Assembly: GCF_905147365.1 (NCBI RefSeq)
Contig: NC_056422.1
Span: 498,501 to 562,500, forward strand
Reading direction: 5' to 3'
Length of the DNA: 64,000 nt
Source: Aricia agestis
Lineage: Eukaryota > Arthropoda > Insecta > Lepidoptera > Lycaenidae
Shown: piece by piece, positions 42,975 through 53,869 of the stretch
Position numbering within the stretch: the stretch's first letter is position 1
Layout: the number at the start of each line of letters is the position of its first letter
Translations under genes and position numbers: made by a program
The notes under the pieces: generated by a model
Told to the model about the DNA's origin: nothing
The model's input: the letters and a program-made list of their open reading frames with translations, nothing else
Database searches by the model: none

Positions 42975-43051
42975 CTGTGAAACGAAACTCCGTCATCTTT
43001 CTTCTGTTTTTGTGAACAACTTTTACAGTGTTTTAATACACAAGACGGCAT
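42975..43051 (-). CDS. THAP-D exon 1: N-terminal half of a THAP zinc finger
   Basis: The ATG at 43051-43049 opens 25 codons plus two bases. Cys4 and Cys9 sit in MPSCVLKHC, and the exon ends with VSFH and a split Arg codon before FP. The donor CACAG|GTATAT is at 42975/42974, phase 2, the shared THAP intron position. THAP-B starts almost identically. The total with exon 2 is 1101 bases, an exact multiple of three. Confidence 0.86.
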
Positions 43052-43210
43052 TTTGACTCGATGAAACAGCACACACCAAAACGTGCGAACAGCGCGGCGG
43101 TCCGCGCGGTACTGAAGTGAAGTTGTATTCGCTTACAAGTTTGTATTGACTTTTGCGGCTTCACTCCGTCACTGTCTTGCTCGCTCTATGAGTTCTATGG
43201 CAATTTGGCA
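43052..43210 (-). promoter_or_regulatory. Promoter region of THAP-D
   Basis: A CG-rich stretch (CAGCGCGGCGGTCCGCGCGG) lies about 40-60 bases upstream of the start codon, in the same kind of setting as the THAP-A and MADF-BESS promoters. Inferred from composition and position. Confidence 0.4.
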
Positions 43211-43260
43211 TAACATAGAGTGACGTTAGGGCTGCACACACGGCGGCTATAATGTATGTA

Positions 43261-43339
43261 TATCGTATACTCTTAACTTTTAGTAAATATTGTATATTAA
43301 TACAATTGCAATATAACTAAAAGTGAAGAGTATACGATA
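43261..43339. repeat. Hairpin with 24-base arms
   Basis: Arms 43261-43284 and 43316-43339 pair with one mismatch (TATCGTATACTCTT and its complement). Confidence 0.75.
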
Positions 43340-43418
43340 GTACCATCGAGGAAATTGATTCCTAGGCAGTTGACGGACCTATGTCATGTGGTCGGCGTAT
43401 GTCACTTCAATGTTAGCT

Positions 43419-43632
43419 GAATCGCAGCGTCAGAAATGCTGCAGGTGCGTTACCGGCCTTCAAGAGGGAATAGGGTAATAGGGGAGATTAGGGATGGGAA
43501 GGGAAGGGAATAAACTCACTCACTCGGCGAAACACAGCGCAAGCGCTGTTTCACGCCGGTTTTCTGTGAGAACGTGGTATTTCTCCGGTCGAGCCGGCCC
43601 ATTCGTGCCGAAGCATGGCTCTCCCACGTATA
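43419..43632 (-). mobile_element. SINE copy, minus orientation, truncated
   Basis: It contains the head (CCGGCTCGACCGGAG on the minus strand), the GCGCAAGCGCT core and the polypyrimidine zone, but begins inside the GCAGGTGCGTTACCGG block, so the A-rich tail side is lost. Confidence 0.65.
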
Positions 43633-44149
43633 TATATAGGATGAACATATTATTATGTTCATCCTAAGCACAGAATATATATTAGTAATTGTCCTAAGTT
43701 ATTTATACTTATAATATCATTTCTTTCATTAATACGAAGAACGACAGAAATAAGGAACATCCTTCCAATAACATAATAATTATTTAACCCAGGTTAACCA
43801 AGTTACTAAATAGCCTTAAACAAAATAATAAGTACGTACGCCATAAAAATTCACACACACATTTAATATTGGACCTCTACAAATCAACAAAATGCAACAT
43901 CTATTTTAGGAAACAAAAATGTCTGTAAAATAAATGATGTGATCATCTGTCATTTGTCAAGAGTCACAACTCAGGCTCCTGCTGATATTCATACAATGAT
44001 CGTCTCTGACTGTGTACAAATATTATTCGTTATTTTGTCACATTGTCGCCAGCTGGTCCTTAATGATGGTGGGAATATTATTGTAATTATTGTACTTACT
44101 ATTTAAAGAATTAAACGTTTTAACAAAATCAATTACTTAATCATTAAAA
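43633..44149. other. AT-rich intergenic DNA, no gene seen
   Basis: A small hairpin AGGATGAACATA/TATGTTCATCCT lies at about 43638-43665. Nothing else is supported. Confidence 0.4.
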
Positions 44150-44540
44150 CTAGAGATCGCCCAATGGTCGAAATTCGAACTCAAATAAAAATTTCAACGC
44201 TTTTCTGTTGTCAAAACATTGACTTTATTATTTTTTAGACATAATTTTACGACAGTCTCAGACTAATAAAGTCGAATGATGACAGACTGGCCGTGTAATA
44301 ATTGTCTAACAGTATAGTAGGTATAAGATTCAATAAAAAAACTAAATCTATTTTCAATTTGACAACAGACTTCAATCATAAATAAAATAGTACAATTCGT
44401 GTGTATAGGCTTGTCAATCAATAGCTCTAGCGTGTGTGTTCTAGTGTGTGTAATGTTTTATTTGTTAAAAAAATGTATGATAAAAGCATAATTTCAAAAT
44501 AATATTAGCTCGATGCACTCCTTCACCATATATCCTACTA
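44150..44540 (-). mobile_element. Non-autonomous Helitron (family D)
   Basis: On the minus strand it ends with a GGTCGAATTTCGACC-type hairpin (here GTCGAATTTCGAC), then CATTGGGCGATCTCTAG (CTAG 44153-44150). Its other copy, in opposite orientation, is 49405-49889. Confidence 0.65.
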
Positions 44541-44840
44541 TCCTACTTAATATTATAAAGACGAAAGTTTGGATATTTGTTACTCTTTCACGCAAAAACT
44601 ACTGAATGGATTTTAATGAAACTTTACAGTAGTAAAGCTTATACATCAAAATAACACATAACACATAGGCTATAATTTTAACCGACTTTCAAAATAGGGA
44701 GGTGTTATGTTCATTTTTATGTTCAACGCTTACTCTGCCGTTTGTAAACCGATTTTCAAAAATTTTCTTTTAGTGTAAAGGGTATCATACCAATTTGGTA
44801 CTATATTCACAAAAGTGGTGACGAGGGCACTGTAGCGCTA
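44541..44840 (-). repeat. Interspersed repeat, inverse copy of 39300-39660
   Basis: It shares TAATATTATAAAGACGAAAG and AACCGACTTTCAAAAT-type text with the 39-kb copy on the opposite strand. The microsatellite is nearly absent here. Confidence 0.6.
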
Positions 44841-45834
44841 CTTTGATAATATTAGAAATGAAATTAGAAAATACAATACTACAAAGTTTTCGTTAGAAGC
44901 TTATCTTCAGTTTTGTTTTTAGTTTTTCGTAGTGCTAACTGCTAAAAATAAATGGATTATACATAGGTACTGCTACTTCACGTTATCTACGTATGAAATC
45001 GTTGTTAATTTATTACGCCTATCTAAATTACGGAGAGGAAGTCTGTAATCTGGAAACATTTAATCGATAATAGAAAAGACAGTTGTACATCACTAGTATT
45101 AGTTAAAATTCTCCCACTACTGCTATCAGCGCCAATATGGCGACATGATGGCGACTTTCAAACATCATTTTTACGTCAAATTTAGTTCCTATCCCTAATA
45201 ATGGGGGAGCTGCCGCTTCAAATAGGCAATAGGCACAAAAAATAGCTGTCATTTCAAAGAGTATCATCAGTCCAGCGTACTTGTATAATGGAGGTCAGTG
45301 GAAATTTCGGACAGTGTGCGGCCGGACTTACTATGTAATTCTATTGTCAGTCTTTTATAAAGGATTTTAAAAATAAGGATAGGCTTCGAGCGTATGACGA
45401 TTATTTTGTCAGAAAAATGGTTGTAAAAAATTACTTAGTAAGTACCAATGTTTTTTTTAATGTCAAAATTTTACTTTTTATTCGTGGATGTTAAATAGGA
45501 CTATGTTTTCAAATCCAAGACCAGACGGACTGTGATTTTTATCCAAATCGGTCCAACAGTTTAATGAATTATGGAATGCAGTTATTTTAACAGCAGTTCG
45601 GTAGCGGGCGATTAATGTAAATCAAAATGGCTGTTTAAATGTATACAGCGATCATATATCCAGTATTTTATCTTTATTACCCTCCATTAAGAAAGTAACG
45701 ATCCAAAAATACATTCCGAATATGAGCGAGGGCCCTTAAAGGGTTATAGTTAATCCCCGATGCCAATTAAGTTTAATTAACCCTTGGGGCCTCCCATCAG
45801 GTGCGTGATGAGCTCTTCTATTGACCAATATTTT
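44841..45834. other. Intergenic DNA; GC-richer island at 45700-45810
   Basis: No supported gene. The block around 45725-45805 (GAGGGCCCTTAAAGGGTTATA; AAGTTTAATTAACCCTTGGG) is not obviously repetitive in this window and resembles conserved non-coding sequence. Confidence 0.35.
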
Positions 45835-45839
45835 GCTAC

Positions 45840-46032
45840 ATTTCCGAAATTAATTTATTACACGGAACCGTACATTTTTCGATATTCCTTTCCCGGGAAT
45901 TACAGTTTCTACACACCGATTTCATCAAAATCGGTTTAGCGGTTAATCGAGAAGAGGCATTACAGACAGAAAGGCTGACAGACAGACAGCCAGACAAACA
46001 AACCATATTTCGCATTTACAATATTCGTATGG
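45840..46032 (-). mobile_element. Helitron family A fragment
   Basis: It has CATCAAAATCGG, the GACAGACAGACAG microsatellite and TTTCGCATTTACAATATTCG as in other family A copies, without the hairpin end. Confidence 0.55.
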
Positions 46033-47111
46033 TCGGTGGATGATTGGTATGGATTCAAATTCCAACATTTTTAAGCTCTCCCCCTGCTTTCACCTTCAAT
46101 AGGAAACATGGAGTTTATGGTTATAGGGTGATGCATTGCGCAAGGGTAGGCGACGTCATGATTACACAGAGATAGGTGACAGTCTGTCTCTCTCGTCACG
46201 ACTCACGGTATAGTACTTTGTTCTTTGTTCTGCAGGGTTGCCAGAAAAACCAGATTGTGGTCATCGTACATTATACCGACTCCACTCCAACTTAACTCAC
46301 AGTTTGTCATTTAATTTTTAACTTTATGTAGTGTGAGTGTCCACGCGGTTTGCGTTTGCTCTTGTGTCCTAACAATAAAGCTTACATTTCCATGCCATGC
46401 TGTGAGTTGGGTAATGGGTTGGCCCTTGGCGTCGAGTCGGTCTAATGTGCGATGACCAAAGGCTGGAATCACACTGGAATCTCCGCTTTTAAGAATTTTC
46501 ATTTCAACGCTTAGAATGTTTATGGGTCAAGCAAAAATATTTATTCTGTTTGATAAGCACTTTAAATACCTATCCTAAACATTAGACTTCCATATTAATT
46601 GGAGATGCAAAGTTCTACAAAACCAAACTTAAGTTTTGTCCGAACGCGCAATCAAAAGTCCGGCTAGATAGTCAACCCCATTGGGGTATAATTTTTTCTG
46701 TTTGTACATAAGGTTTTTTCCACTTGTAGTGGAATATAACTTAATATTCCACGTACTTAAGTGGAATAATTTACAAGATACTCAATTTCTAATGCAAAAT
46801 TATACTAATATTATGTCTTAACATGCTTTTAATTAGCATTTAGCTGTGAAGATACTATATTATATAGCATACCCCGAAATCCTAATCAAAACGAAGCTGT
46901 TTGTGGTTAGCGAGACCCTGTCTTTACTTTATAATTTGTAATCTAATTCTGCTATACGTATTTTAGATTATTATTTATGATAAAATATTATTATAGTGAT
47001 ATCAAAAAGGATGGGCATCGGGTTTATATAATTAATAATAATATTAAGTAACATAATATTGTGTTATAATGTTGAAAATATGCTATTTTAGCTGTGTATT
47101 TTATTGAAAAA
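46033..47111. other. Intergenic DNA, no gene seen
   Basis: No supported gene or element ends. A 63-codon minus-strand frame at 46311-46502 has no recognisable features. Confidence 0.4.
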
Positions 47112-47290
47112 CTAGCTGTCCCGACAAACGTTGTTTTGCCAAAAAGTGATTTTCCCTGTTTTCCTGCTTTTCTCTTGAAGTTTTTTCTGAATTTTTTTCT
47201 ATAGACCTCACGGAGCCCGAGACCTTTCCAACGAATGCAAAACCGTGGAAATCGGTTCGTGCGTCCTGAAATATTTTTATATATTAGATT
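47112..47290 (-). mobile_element. Helitron family B, short copy
   Basis: On the minus strand it ends GGCAAAACAACGTTTGTC, then GGGACAGCTAG (CTAG 47115-47112). Confidence 0.6.
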
Positions 47291-47474
47291 AAGATAAGCT
47301 GGTAAAAAGTGCACTTTGGAGGTAGAAATAAATAAACAGTGTTGTATTTGAGCTAAATAATTAATAAACCACTTAAGTAATTATTATTTATTTATTTTAT
47401 ATACAAGTATACAATTTGCATCACTCTATACTAGTCCGAAATGTCATTTTCTGGAGTAATTTGTTACTCTAGTA

Positions 47475-47802
47475 CAAGGTTTCTCAAATTTTCGTCTCCA
47501 CGAACCACTATTAAATTTCCAGGTGACAGCGAACCCCTTACTTATATTGAAATCCCCTCTCCCCCTCCCCTTTAGGAAGGGGAATTCACCGCTTTGCGTG
47601 AGAGTTCAAAATACTCTGCCTGTCTAGCTGCCCTAAAATCTATCAAAGACCTCCATTTGAAATCAGCTTGAAGAGTTTCATTTACGGACATAATATCTAA
47701 TAATGACTCCTGTTGCCACCATTACGTAAATCTTGCCGCGAACCCCCTGCCGTCGAATGGCGAACCCCTAGGGGTTCTCGTACCCCACTTCGAGAAACCC
47801 TG
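47475..47802. mobile_element. hAT-type MITE with 8-bp target duplication CTCTAGTA
   Basis: The ends are CAAGGTTTCTCAAA and TTCGAGAAACCCTG, inverted with two differences. CTCTAGTA flanks both sides (47467-47474, 47803-47810). It lies only 22 bases from the MADF-BESS stop codon, in what should be the 3' UTR. Confidence 0.85.
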
Positions 47803-47824
47803 CTCTAGTAAAATATTTCCAAAA

Positions 47825-48351
47825 TCAGAAGTCGCCTTCCTCCTTTATGACAACTCGGTCCTGGCCGCACGCTGCACAATTCATATTCTGGCTATCCATC
47901 TCCATGATAACCTGCATCACTCTTGTCCTAAACATCAGCTTCTGGTAATTTGTAAACCTCTTTAAACTGGGCTGCAGCGATTGGAAAAAGGCTAAATCTT
48001 CGCCTTCTAACTCCAGCCGATGTCTCTTTGGATGTTCTGTTAAACTATTTTCATATTCAGACGTCGCTCTTCTCTTCTGTGGTGGATGTGCTGGGTTGGC
48101 CTGCTGGTGGGTTGGATCTGACGAAGGTATAAGGGGTACAAAAGTGAACGGCGGCATGGTGGGTGAAGATGGCTCGTCATCGGCTTCAGGCAACGAGTCC
48201 TCTGTCCCTTCGATCTCCTTGTCCAGAAAAGTCAAACTTTTAAAATGTTCGTACTTTTTTTTCTTCTTCGCTCCGAAACCTTGATTGTCGGCCATTTTCT
48301 CCTTTTTGTACATATCCCGGGCTGTGCGCCATCTCTGTTGAATTTTTTTGT
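47825..48351 (-). CDS. MADF-BESS exon 2: end of MADF domain, BESS motif
   Basis: The exon follows TTTTATTACAG and joins exon 1 in phase 1; the two exons total 702 bases, encoding 233 residues. It completes the MADF domain with RWRTARDMYKKEK, a Lys-rich strip and YEHFKSLTFL (to about residue 101). A Pro/Ser-rich linker with a likely nuclear signal (QKRR, PKRHR) follows. Residues about 176-211 (EDLAFFQSLQPSLKRF...) are a BESS motif. The tail has C-x2-C (CAAC) and a psi-K-x-E site (IKEE). MADF domains are SANT/Myb-like DNA-binding modules and BESS mediates protein contacts in insect regulators such as Adf-1 relatives. Target genes are not known. A hAT MITE sits just after the stop. Confidence 0.9.
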
Positions 48352-49059
48352 CTGTAATAAAACAAAATTAAAATTTAGTTATTAAAATGCAGACATAAAA
48401 ACAGCTCTACTTATGTAACTATTTACCCCGACTTATACATACAATATGTATAATAATACCTAAACATATAATATTATCACAGCGTAATAATTAATTGAAC
48501 GTGTTGTGGTTAGGGAGCATACCCATACTACGTGACCCATTTAGGGGGGGGGGGGGGGAGGGGGGTCTTCAAAATACTACGCTTGGTCACGAGAGGGGGG
48601 GAGGGGGTCTAGAGTTTTGTCACGTAGTCAATTTCGCCGAGAGAAACGTCATACGATTTTTTTTCCTCGCCATTTAATACTTGACACTGGCATTTATTAT
48701 GGTTATTTATAGCCAACAGCCATAAAAAAAGCAGGCACTGTTGTCACTTGTCAGGCATTTTGAAGTTTGGTGAAGCTGTCAAGTTTGGTGATCATTTACT
48801 ATATTTGGTGTTCGATTACAATTTGAACTACAGTCGTGACTAAAATAGCTCTTATGTACCATCGAGGAAATTGATTCCTATGTGACAGACCAACGTCATG
48901 TAGTCGGATCATGTCAATTCAATGTTAATTGTGATCTGTCGGTTGGGTTTAACTTTAAAAGCGACCAAATTACTTGGGTCCGCCATCTGCCTAGAAATTA
49001 ATTTCTCTCATTGTTCTATTGTAATTTTAGACTATTAATATATATATTATACATAAGTC

Positions 49060-49275
49060 TAAGTGATAATACTTTAGGATGTGTATATTGTGTTCCTTTC
49101 ATAGAGTTCACTGTGATAGTAGCAGCGCTGAAAGACCAAATTTTTATTCACTTTTGTATGGAGAAACTCGTTACACTGGGGCGCTTGCCCATACATTTAC
49201 CGCTGCTATTTGCACTAAGTATATAAGGAATACGTACACATCCTAAAGTACTATCACTTAGTTTTGGTACACCTT
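49060..49275. repeat. Diverged copy of the palindromic MITE at 1926-2295
   Basis: It shares AGTGATAATACTTTAGG, AGCAGCGCTGAAAGAC and CACTTTTGTATGG. The outer CAAAACGGACTCG ends are missing. Confidence 0.55.
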
Positions 49276-49404
49276 GTATAGTATATCTTAATTAATATTA
49301 GTGTCAAGTATTTCTTTTTGGCAAACTATTGGGTATTAATGTATTTTTGGTAATCGTTATTTTTATTCTGATCTTTAATTAAGTAGTAATAATCTATATA
49401 TTAA

Positions 49405-49889
49405 TACTGGAGCTAAATACTTTGTATCCCTTTTGACGAAAAATGGGGAAACGTATGTGAATGAAATTTTGCACAGCTATAGTTTATATGGTGAAGGAGT
49501 GAATCGAGCTAATATTATTTTGAAATTATGCTTTTATCATACATTTTTTAACAAATAAAACATTACATACACTACAACACACACACAAGGAAAAATGACA
49601 GATTTTTGAGTGACAAGCCTATACATATACGAATTATATATACTCTTTTATTTATAGTTGAAGTCTGTTGACAACAAGTTGACAAATTGAAAATGGATTA
49701 TAGTTTTTTTTATTGAATCTTAGATACTATTAGACAATGCTTACACGGCCAGTCTCCGATAAGCTGAGTCCCAGAGACAATAGTTGAAAAAAATATTATA
49801 ATAAAGACAATATTTTTTTACAAAATATAGGTAGTAGTCCTAATGTCGTTGAAGCTAAGGTCGAATTTCGACCATTGGGCGATCTCTAG
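49405..49889 (+). mobile_element. Non-autonomous Helitron (family D), complete 3' end
   Basis: The end reads GGTCGAATTTCGACC, ATTGGGCGATCTCTAG before T: a perfect hairpin then CTAG|T. The start is placed by similarity to 44150-44540 and is approximate. Confidence 0.7.
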
Positions 49890-49932
49890 TTATTATAAAC
49901 ATGGAAAGAGTCTTTTGTAATAAATAACTTAA

Positions 49933-50406
49933 GAGGATACACCAAGGGTAGAGAAATGAAAAACAAGTATTCGTAAAATCTATTGCTGTCTCCCTAAACC
50001 TCAAGCCTCCCGCCGCAGAGCGCGATAGAGACAACTACAGCTTGAATTGAAAATCAACGATTCGTTGTCCCTGATTTCTTCTCCAAAACTTAACCGATTT
50101 AAGTACTTATTCATTAAAAATTAAAACAAGGCTTGAACTGTGTTCCTTTGTTTTATTTTTTTCTAATCTAGCCAAATTTGTTTTCTGGATGTTTGAACAC
50201 AGCGGAAAATCTGGCCATTTTTTTGGTTTTTGAACGTTCATATCTTTTTTGTAATTAAAGTATAAAAAGACTGAAAACAGAGGGACATGCTAATAGTGGC
50301 CATAGATATTAGATATTCAGGAAAAAAATTATAACTCTATCGGCATTATCCAGGGAGGAAACAGGGGGGCAACGTTTGTATAGAAAAAAGGCCCTAGTGT
50401 TTCCTC
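49933..50406. mobile_element. piggyBac-type MITE (TTAA target), second copy
   Basis: TTAA flanks both ends (49929-49932, 50407-50410). The interior is the inverse of 31266-31737, sharing CAACGAATCGTTGATTTTC-type text on opposite strands. Confidence 0.75.
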
Positions 50407-50632
50407 TTAATAAACACAAACATGAGTCAAAATATTTTCATTTTCTAGATACTTTTTCTACTTACAAAATGATTAAAAATTATTATTGTCAATACCACGT
50501 GAACAATTGTCACGTCACGAGGTGGAGGGGGGGGGGGATCTTAAAAAGTTGGTCACGTAGTATGGGCATGCTCCCTTATGTACAAAAGAAAAAATATATA
50601 AGTAGGGTATGTTCCGATATGCACTGCGAGCA

Positions 50633-50837
50633 CTGCGGGGCTAAAATGGTCACATTTAGCAATTCTTCTCAATCAATTCAGCAAATGAATTGTCAAAACT
50701 GTCAAAGTGACAAATGTCAAATCAGTACAAAATACAGAAATGAATTGCAAGCAGAGTTGCATTTTGCGATTTTAGAAAAATGATTCATATTATGATTCAT
50801 ATCATGATTCTTCAAAGCGACCATTTTAGCCCCACAG
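50633..50837. mobile_element. MITE with GCGGGGCTAAAATGGTC ends, copy 1
   Basis: The ends are CTGCGGGGCTAAAATGGTC and an inverted GGTCGCTTTG-type end with GCCCCACAG. The interior has TCAATCAATTCAGCAAATGA and the ATGATTCATATCATGATTC palindrome. Open frames across it are chance and shared by all copies. Confidence 0.7.
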
Positions 50838-50958
50838 CACACTGCACATTGCTATCACTGTAGAAAAATTTGTTCCGTTATGGACTGCCAGTATACTGCC
50901 GTAGTACCCTAGGGAAATATATGACGTCGTCAGTCATCGCCATATTCTACTGTGAGCA

Positions 50959-51164
50959 CTGCGGGGCTAAAATGGTCACATTTAGCAATTCCTCTCAATC
51001 AATTCAGCAAATGAATTGTCAAAACTGTCCAACTGACAAATGTCAAATCAGTACAAAAATACAGAAATGAATTGCAAACAGAGTTGCATTTTGCGATTTT
51101 AGGAAAATTAATAATATTATGATTCATATCATGATTCTTCAAAGCGACCATTTTAGCCCCGCAG
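50959..51164. mobile_element. MITE with GCGGGGCTAAAATGGTC ends, copy 2
   Basis: Nearly identical to copy 1, in the same orientation, 120 bases downstream. Further copies are at 57587-57898, 60442 (partial) and 60710-60908. Confidence 0.7.
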
Positions 51165-51860
51165 TTTAATCCCAAAGTTATAAAGTTCTGTTATTAATTT
51201 GGATTAATAAATAAAACAATGGAAGAATTGCCAAAATTAACGTTTAAATATATAAGTACTTAAGTACTTACACGAAGTTAATATTTAAGTTAAGTATTGA
51301 AAAACATATTCTTTTTAATAATAAATTATAAAACTACTTACTTTTATTATATATACGGGATTCTTTTCCGTTTTAAATAGTAACCAGTAATAACTAACTA
51401 CAAAGAAACGGCTTCACACATAGATTAAGGATATAGGACCTCCATCATCCATGGCTTCACAGTATACTAAATTGACGTCACACCGCAGTCTGCACTGTAC
51501 AGTGGTCGCAGTGCATATCGGAACATACCCTTAATACGTTTGACGTTCCTTCAATGACGTCACAAAATGGCGACTAACGGTTTGGAGGGAACATTTAGCA
51601 ATAAAATTTTAAATCAATTGATTTAAAATTGACACTATTTCAAGCAATAAAAATACCAGATAATCATCTAATAATATTTTAAGAAATATTTCAAAAGATT
51701 TGAATATAATACCTAATTATATTATAATGTTATGTTGTTCTAATATTATCATAGCCGTTTTGAATACGAATAGAGATACTGATTTTATAAGAGCGAATGA
51801 AAGTAAATATGTATAGGTTCCTGGTACATATTATATAAATGTATAGACTATAGAACTCAC

Positions 51861-52035
51861 CGATATCCGTCTGTTCATCCTCAGTGAGGTCCTCGAAATT
51901 TGGAATTACTTCATGGCAGATCTCCAGCCAAGCAGCAGCTCTCGCGGCCCGGCTTTTGTACAATTCATTTCGTCTGTGCCACAATAAGGGCCGCTGTTGC
52001 ACTTCATAAATTACTTTTTCTGTATCTATTTTCAT
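51861..52035 (-). CDS. MADF-BESS exon 1: N-terminal part of the MADF domain
   Basis: The ATG at 52035-52033 (context AAAATGA) opens 58 codons plus one base: an MKIDTEKVIYEV start, then RPLLWHRRNELYKSR and AWLEICHEVIP, the first two helices of MADF. The donor ATCG|GTGAG lies at 51861/51860. The frame extends upstream to 52167 without a stop, but the extension has a Cys/Ala-rich promoter-like composition. The MADF domain starts immediately after the chosen Met, so the short start is preferred. Confidence 0.88.
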
Positions 52036-52225
52036 TTTATCGTGCGTGCGGCCCGCGTCAGTGTAAAAGCGGTACTGAGGAGCGCGCCCCGCGCGCGTGC
52101 AGCCCGCGTGACAGGAAAAACATCGATTATTATTATAGCAGCTGGCTGCGGCCGATGCGGGCAACACGCGGACCGCAGCGCGAGGCCGATAACACGCATG
52201 ACGGGAGGACGGGAGGAGGCTGTTA
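52036..52225 (-). promoter_or_regulatory. CpG-rich promoter of MADF-BESS
   Basis: GC-rich blocks at about 52045-52110 (GCGCGCCCCGCGCGCGTGCA) and 52143-52190 lie directly upstream of the start codon. Overlapping open frames on both strands are artefacts of composition. Confidence 0.45.
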
Positions 52226-53447
52226 CAGTTACAACTTTTGACTTGAAAGTCATTGAGTCATAAGTAAGTAAGTACTTATGACTCAATTTTGAGAGTAATA
52301 ATAATTATATTTAAAAAATTTAAAAAATAAGTCTAAAAGACTTTTAACCTATTTTTATGAAACTCGCAGATTGAACAATTTGAAATTATGCACATTTGTT
52401 CAGATACTAATATAGACCAACAAATGCGATTACTGGGCAGTTCTGGAAAATATACTACGATAAACGATTATTAAATGAAACTTTAAACTCCAAGCAAAAC
52501 TCGGTCTTCTAACTCCTAGCCCCTATACCTAGTACTTATCGAATGTTACCACTTACCAACATCCGCACAACACACCGGTCGAATCTCGTCCGATCACCGA
52601 AGACTAGATTATAGTAACAATAGACTTTGGCACACATACTAATGTTGTACGCCAATGCTGACCGGGATCATTATATGCTAATAGATTTAAAATAAAGCTC
52701 TATCAACTCTCTCATCTGTTTAATTTTTTATTTATGATTCGGGCCATAGGGCACAAAATGAATGGAGATTTCTATCTGCGTTAAAACTTTAATAAGTAGA
52801 CTAGTGTGGTGGGTAGGCGGTAGGCCGAATAAAATCGAACAAAGTCAGAGTTTACGATTGTTTGTCCAAAAAAGATTAAAAGGAGTTCAATTTTTGTAGG
52901 GCTTTGAATCTGTATTTTGATATATGAATAATTATGATCTATAAAGTTAAAAATCTGACGAAACAAACTTAAACAAAATGACAAACAAACGTGTTTTATT
53001 TTTAACCCCCGACAAAAAGAGGGGTGTTATAAGTTTGACGTGTCTGTCTGTCTGTCTGTTTGTCTGTGTGTGTATCTGTCCGTGGCATCGTAGAATCCAA
53101 ACGGATGGAACAATTTTGATCTACTTTTTTTTGTTTGAAAGCTGACATGATCGAGAGTGTTCTTAGCTATAATTCATCATCATCAGCCTGCTCAGTGCTG
53201 GACAGTTAGGGTTTATCTGGTTCATGAAAGGCCGTTTGCAACTTTGTATTCGTTTGATGGGTTTTATATTTTATTCTAGTTCGTGACATTTGTGAATATA
53301 CAATATACGTATGCACATATTAATGGAAAGTTGACCTGGTGCTGCAGCATCACCTGGTTATCAATAGGATATCCAACTCCTCGCCAACTTAGAGCAGAGG
53401 TTTCGTGTTTGGGCTCATTTTAATTGCGACAACCAGTAAGAAGTAGT
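52226..53447. other. Intergenic DNA, no gene seen
   Basis: A hairpin TTGAGTCATAAG/CTTATGACTCAA lies near 52250-52285. Near 53005-53100 is the start of a common repeat (CCCCCGACAAAAAGAGGGG and a GTCTGTCTGTCTG run). No coding region is supported. Confidence 0.4.
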
Positions 53448-53586
53448 CCCCCGACACATCGTGACAACAATTATGGACTAAAATATTACTTTACACAAGT
53501 TAGGAATTATTTGAACTTAAAGGCATTAAATATTATTTCATTACTTTTTAAAGTTTTTTGGCGGTGGTTTTTTTTAAATTTCTTAA
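53448..53586. repeat. Repeat block with an empty TTAA site
   Basis: It matches 31125-31265 and continues uninterrupted across TTAA (53583-53586) into TTTAATTTTATG, the state before MITE insertion. Confidence 0.75.
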
Positions 53587-53869
53587 TTTAATTTTATGTT
53601 TATTTGGAGTTTGGACGCATTAACTTTGAGAATGGCTGGGCTAGACAGATCAGCCGTTTAGTTTGTCTGGCTATAGATTTAACAACCTGGTAATCCCTAT
53701 GATGCTAATGGTACCAGAAGTAGAAAACTTGGAAACAAAATAAAATAAAAACATTTGAGTACATATTATTTCGTAAGTATAAGTAAACAAAAGTACGATA
53801 ACGAAGCTTCTCACAAACACCGATAGCACCAACTTAAAGTAATATAAAAATATCAAACATTCAAATCAA

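Larger units (their letters stand above)
48513..50575. mobile_element. 2.1-kb element with Harbinger-like ends and TTA target duplication
   Basis: The inverted ends are GGGAGCATACCCATACTACG and the complement of GGGAGCATGCCCATACTACG, followed on both sides by GTGACC and G-rich runs. TTA flanks both sides (48510-48512, 50576-50578). TTA/TAA duplication and G-starting ends are typical of PIF/Harbinger elements. No transposase frame is present, and younger elements are nested inside. Confidence 0.6.
50605..51530. mobile_element. 926-bp inverted-end element enclosing two MITEs
   Basis: The ends are GGGTATGTTCCGATATGCAC and its complement, extended by TGCGA. The flanking triplets are GTA and TTA, so the target duplication is imperfect. 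Two copies of another MITE (50633-50837 and 50959-51164) lie inside. Confidence 0.6.
48352..51860 (-). other. MADF-BESS intron 1, packed with transposons
   Basis: The intron is 3.5 kb. It contains an element with Harbinger-like ends (48513-50575), within which lie a Helitron, a palindromic-MITE copy and a piggyBac-type MITE. It also holds a separate inverted-repeat element (50605-51530) enclosing two tandem MITEs. Little unique sequence remains. Confidence 0.75.

Noticed and set aside
50376..51070. Frames of 66-135 codons with a shared Cys-containing peptide (QQMNCQNC)
   Set aside because: The shared peptide comes from two copies of the same MITE and the frames cross element borders. The C-x2-C spacing is coincidental.
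52036..52167. N-terminal extension of MADF-BESS
   Set aside because: Open in frame but promoter-like in composition; the MADF domain begins right after the Met at 52035.
51900..52286. Frames over the MADF-BESS promoter and exon 1 antisense
   Set aside because: Composition artefacts of a CpG-rich promoter.
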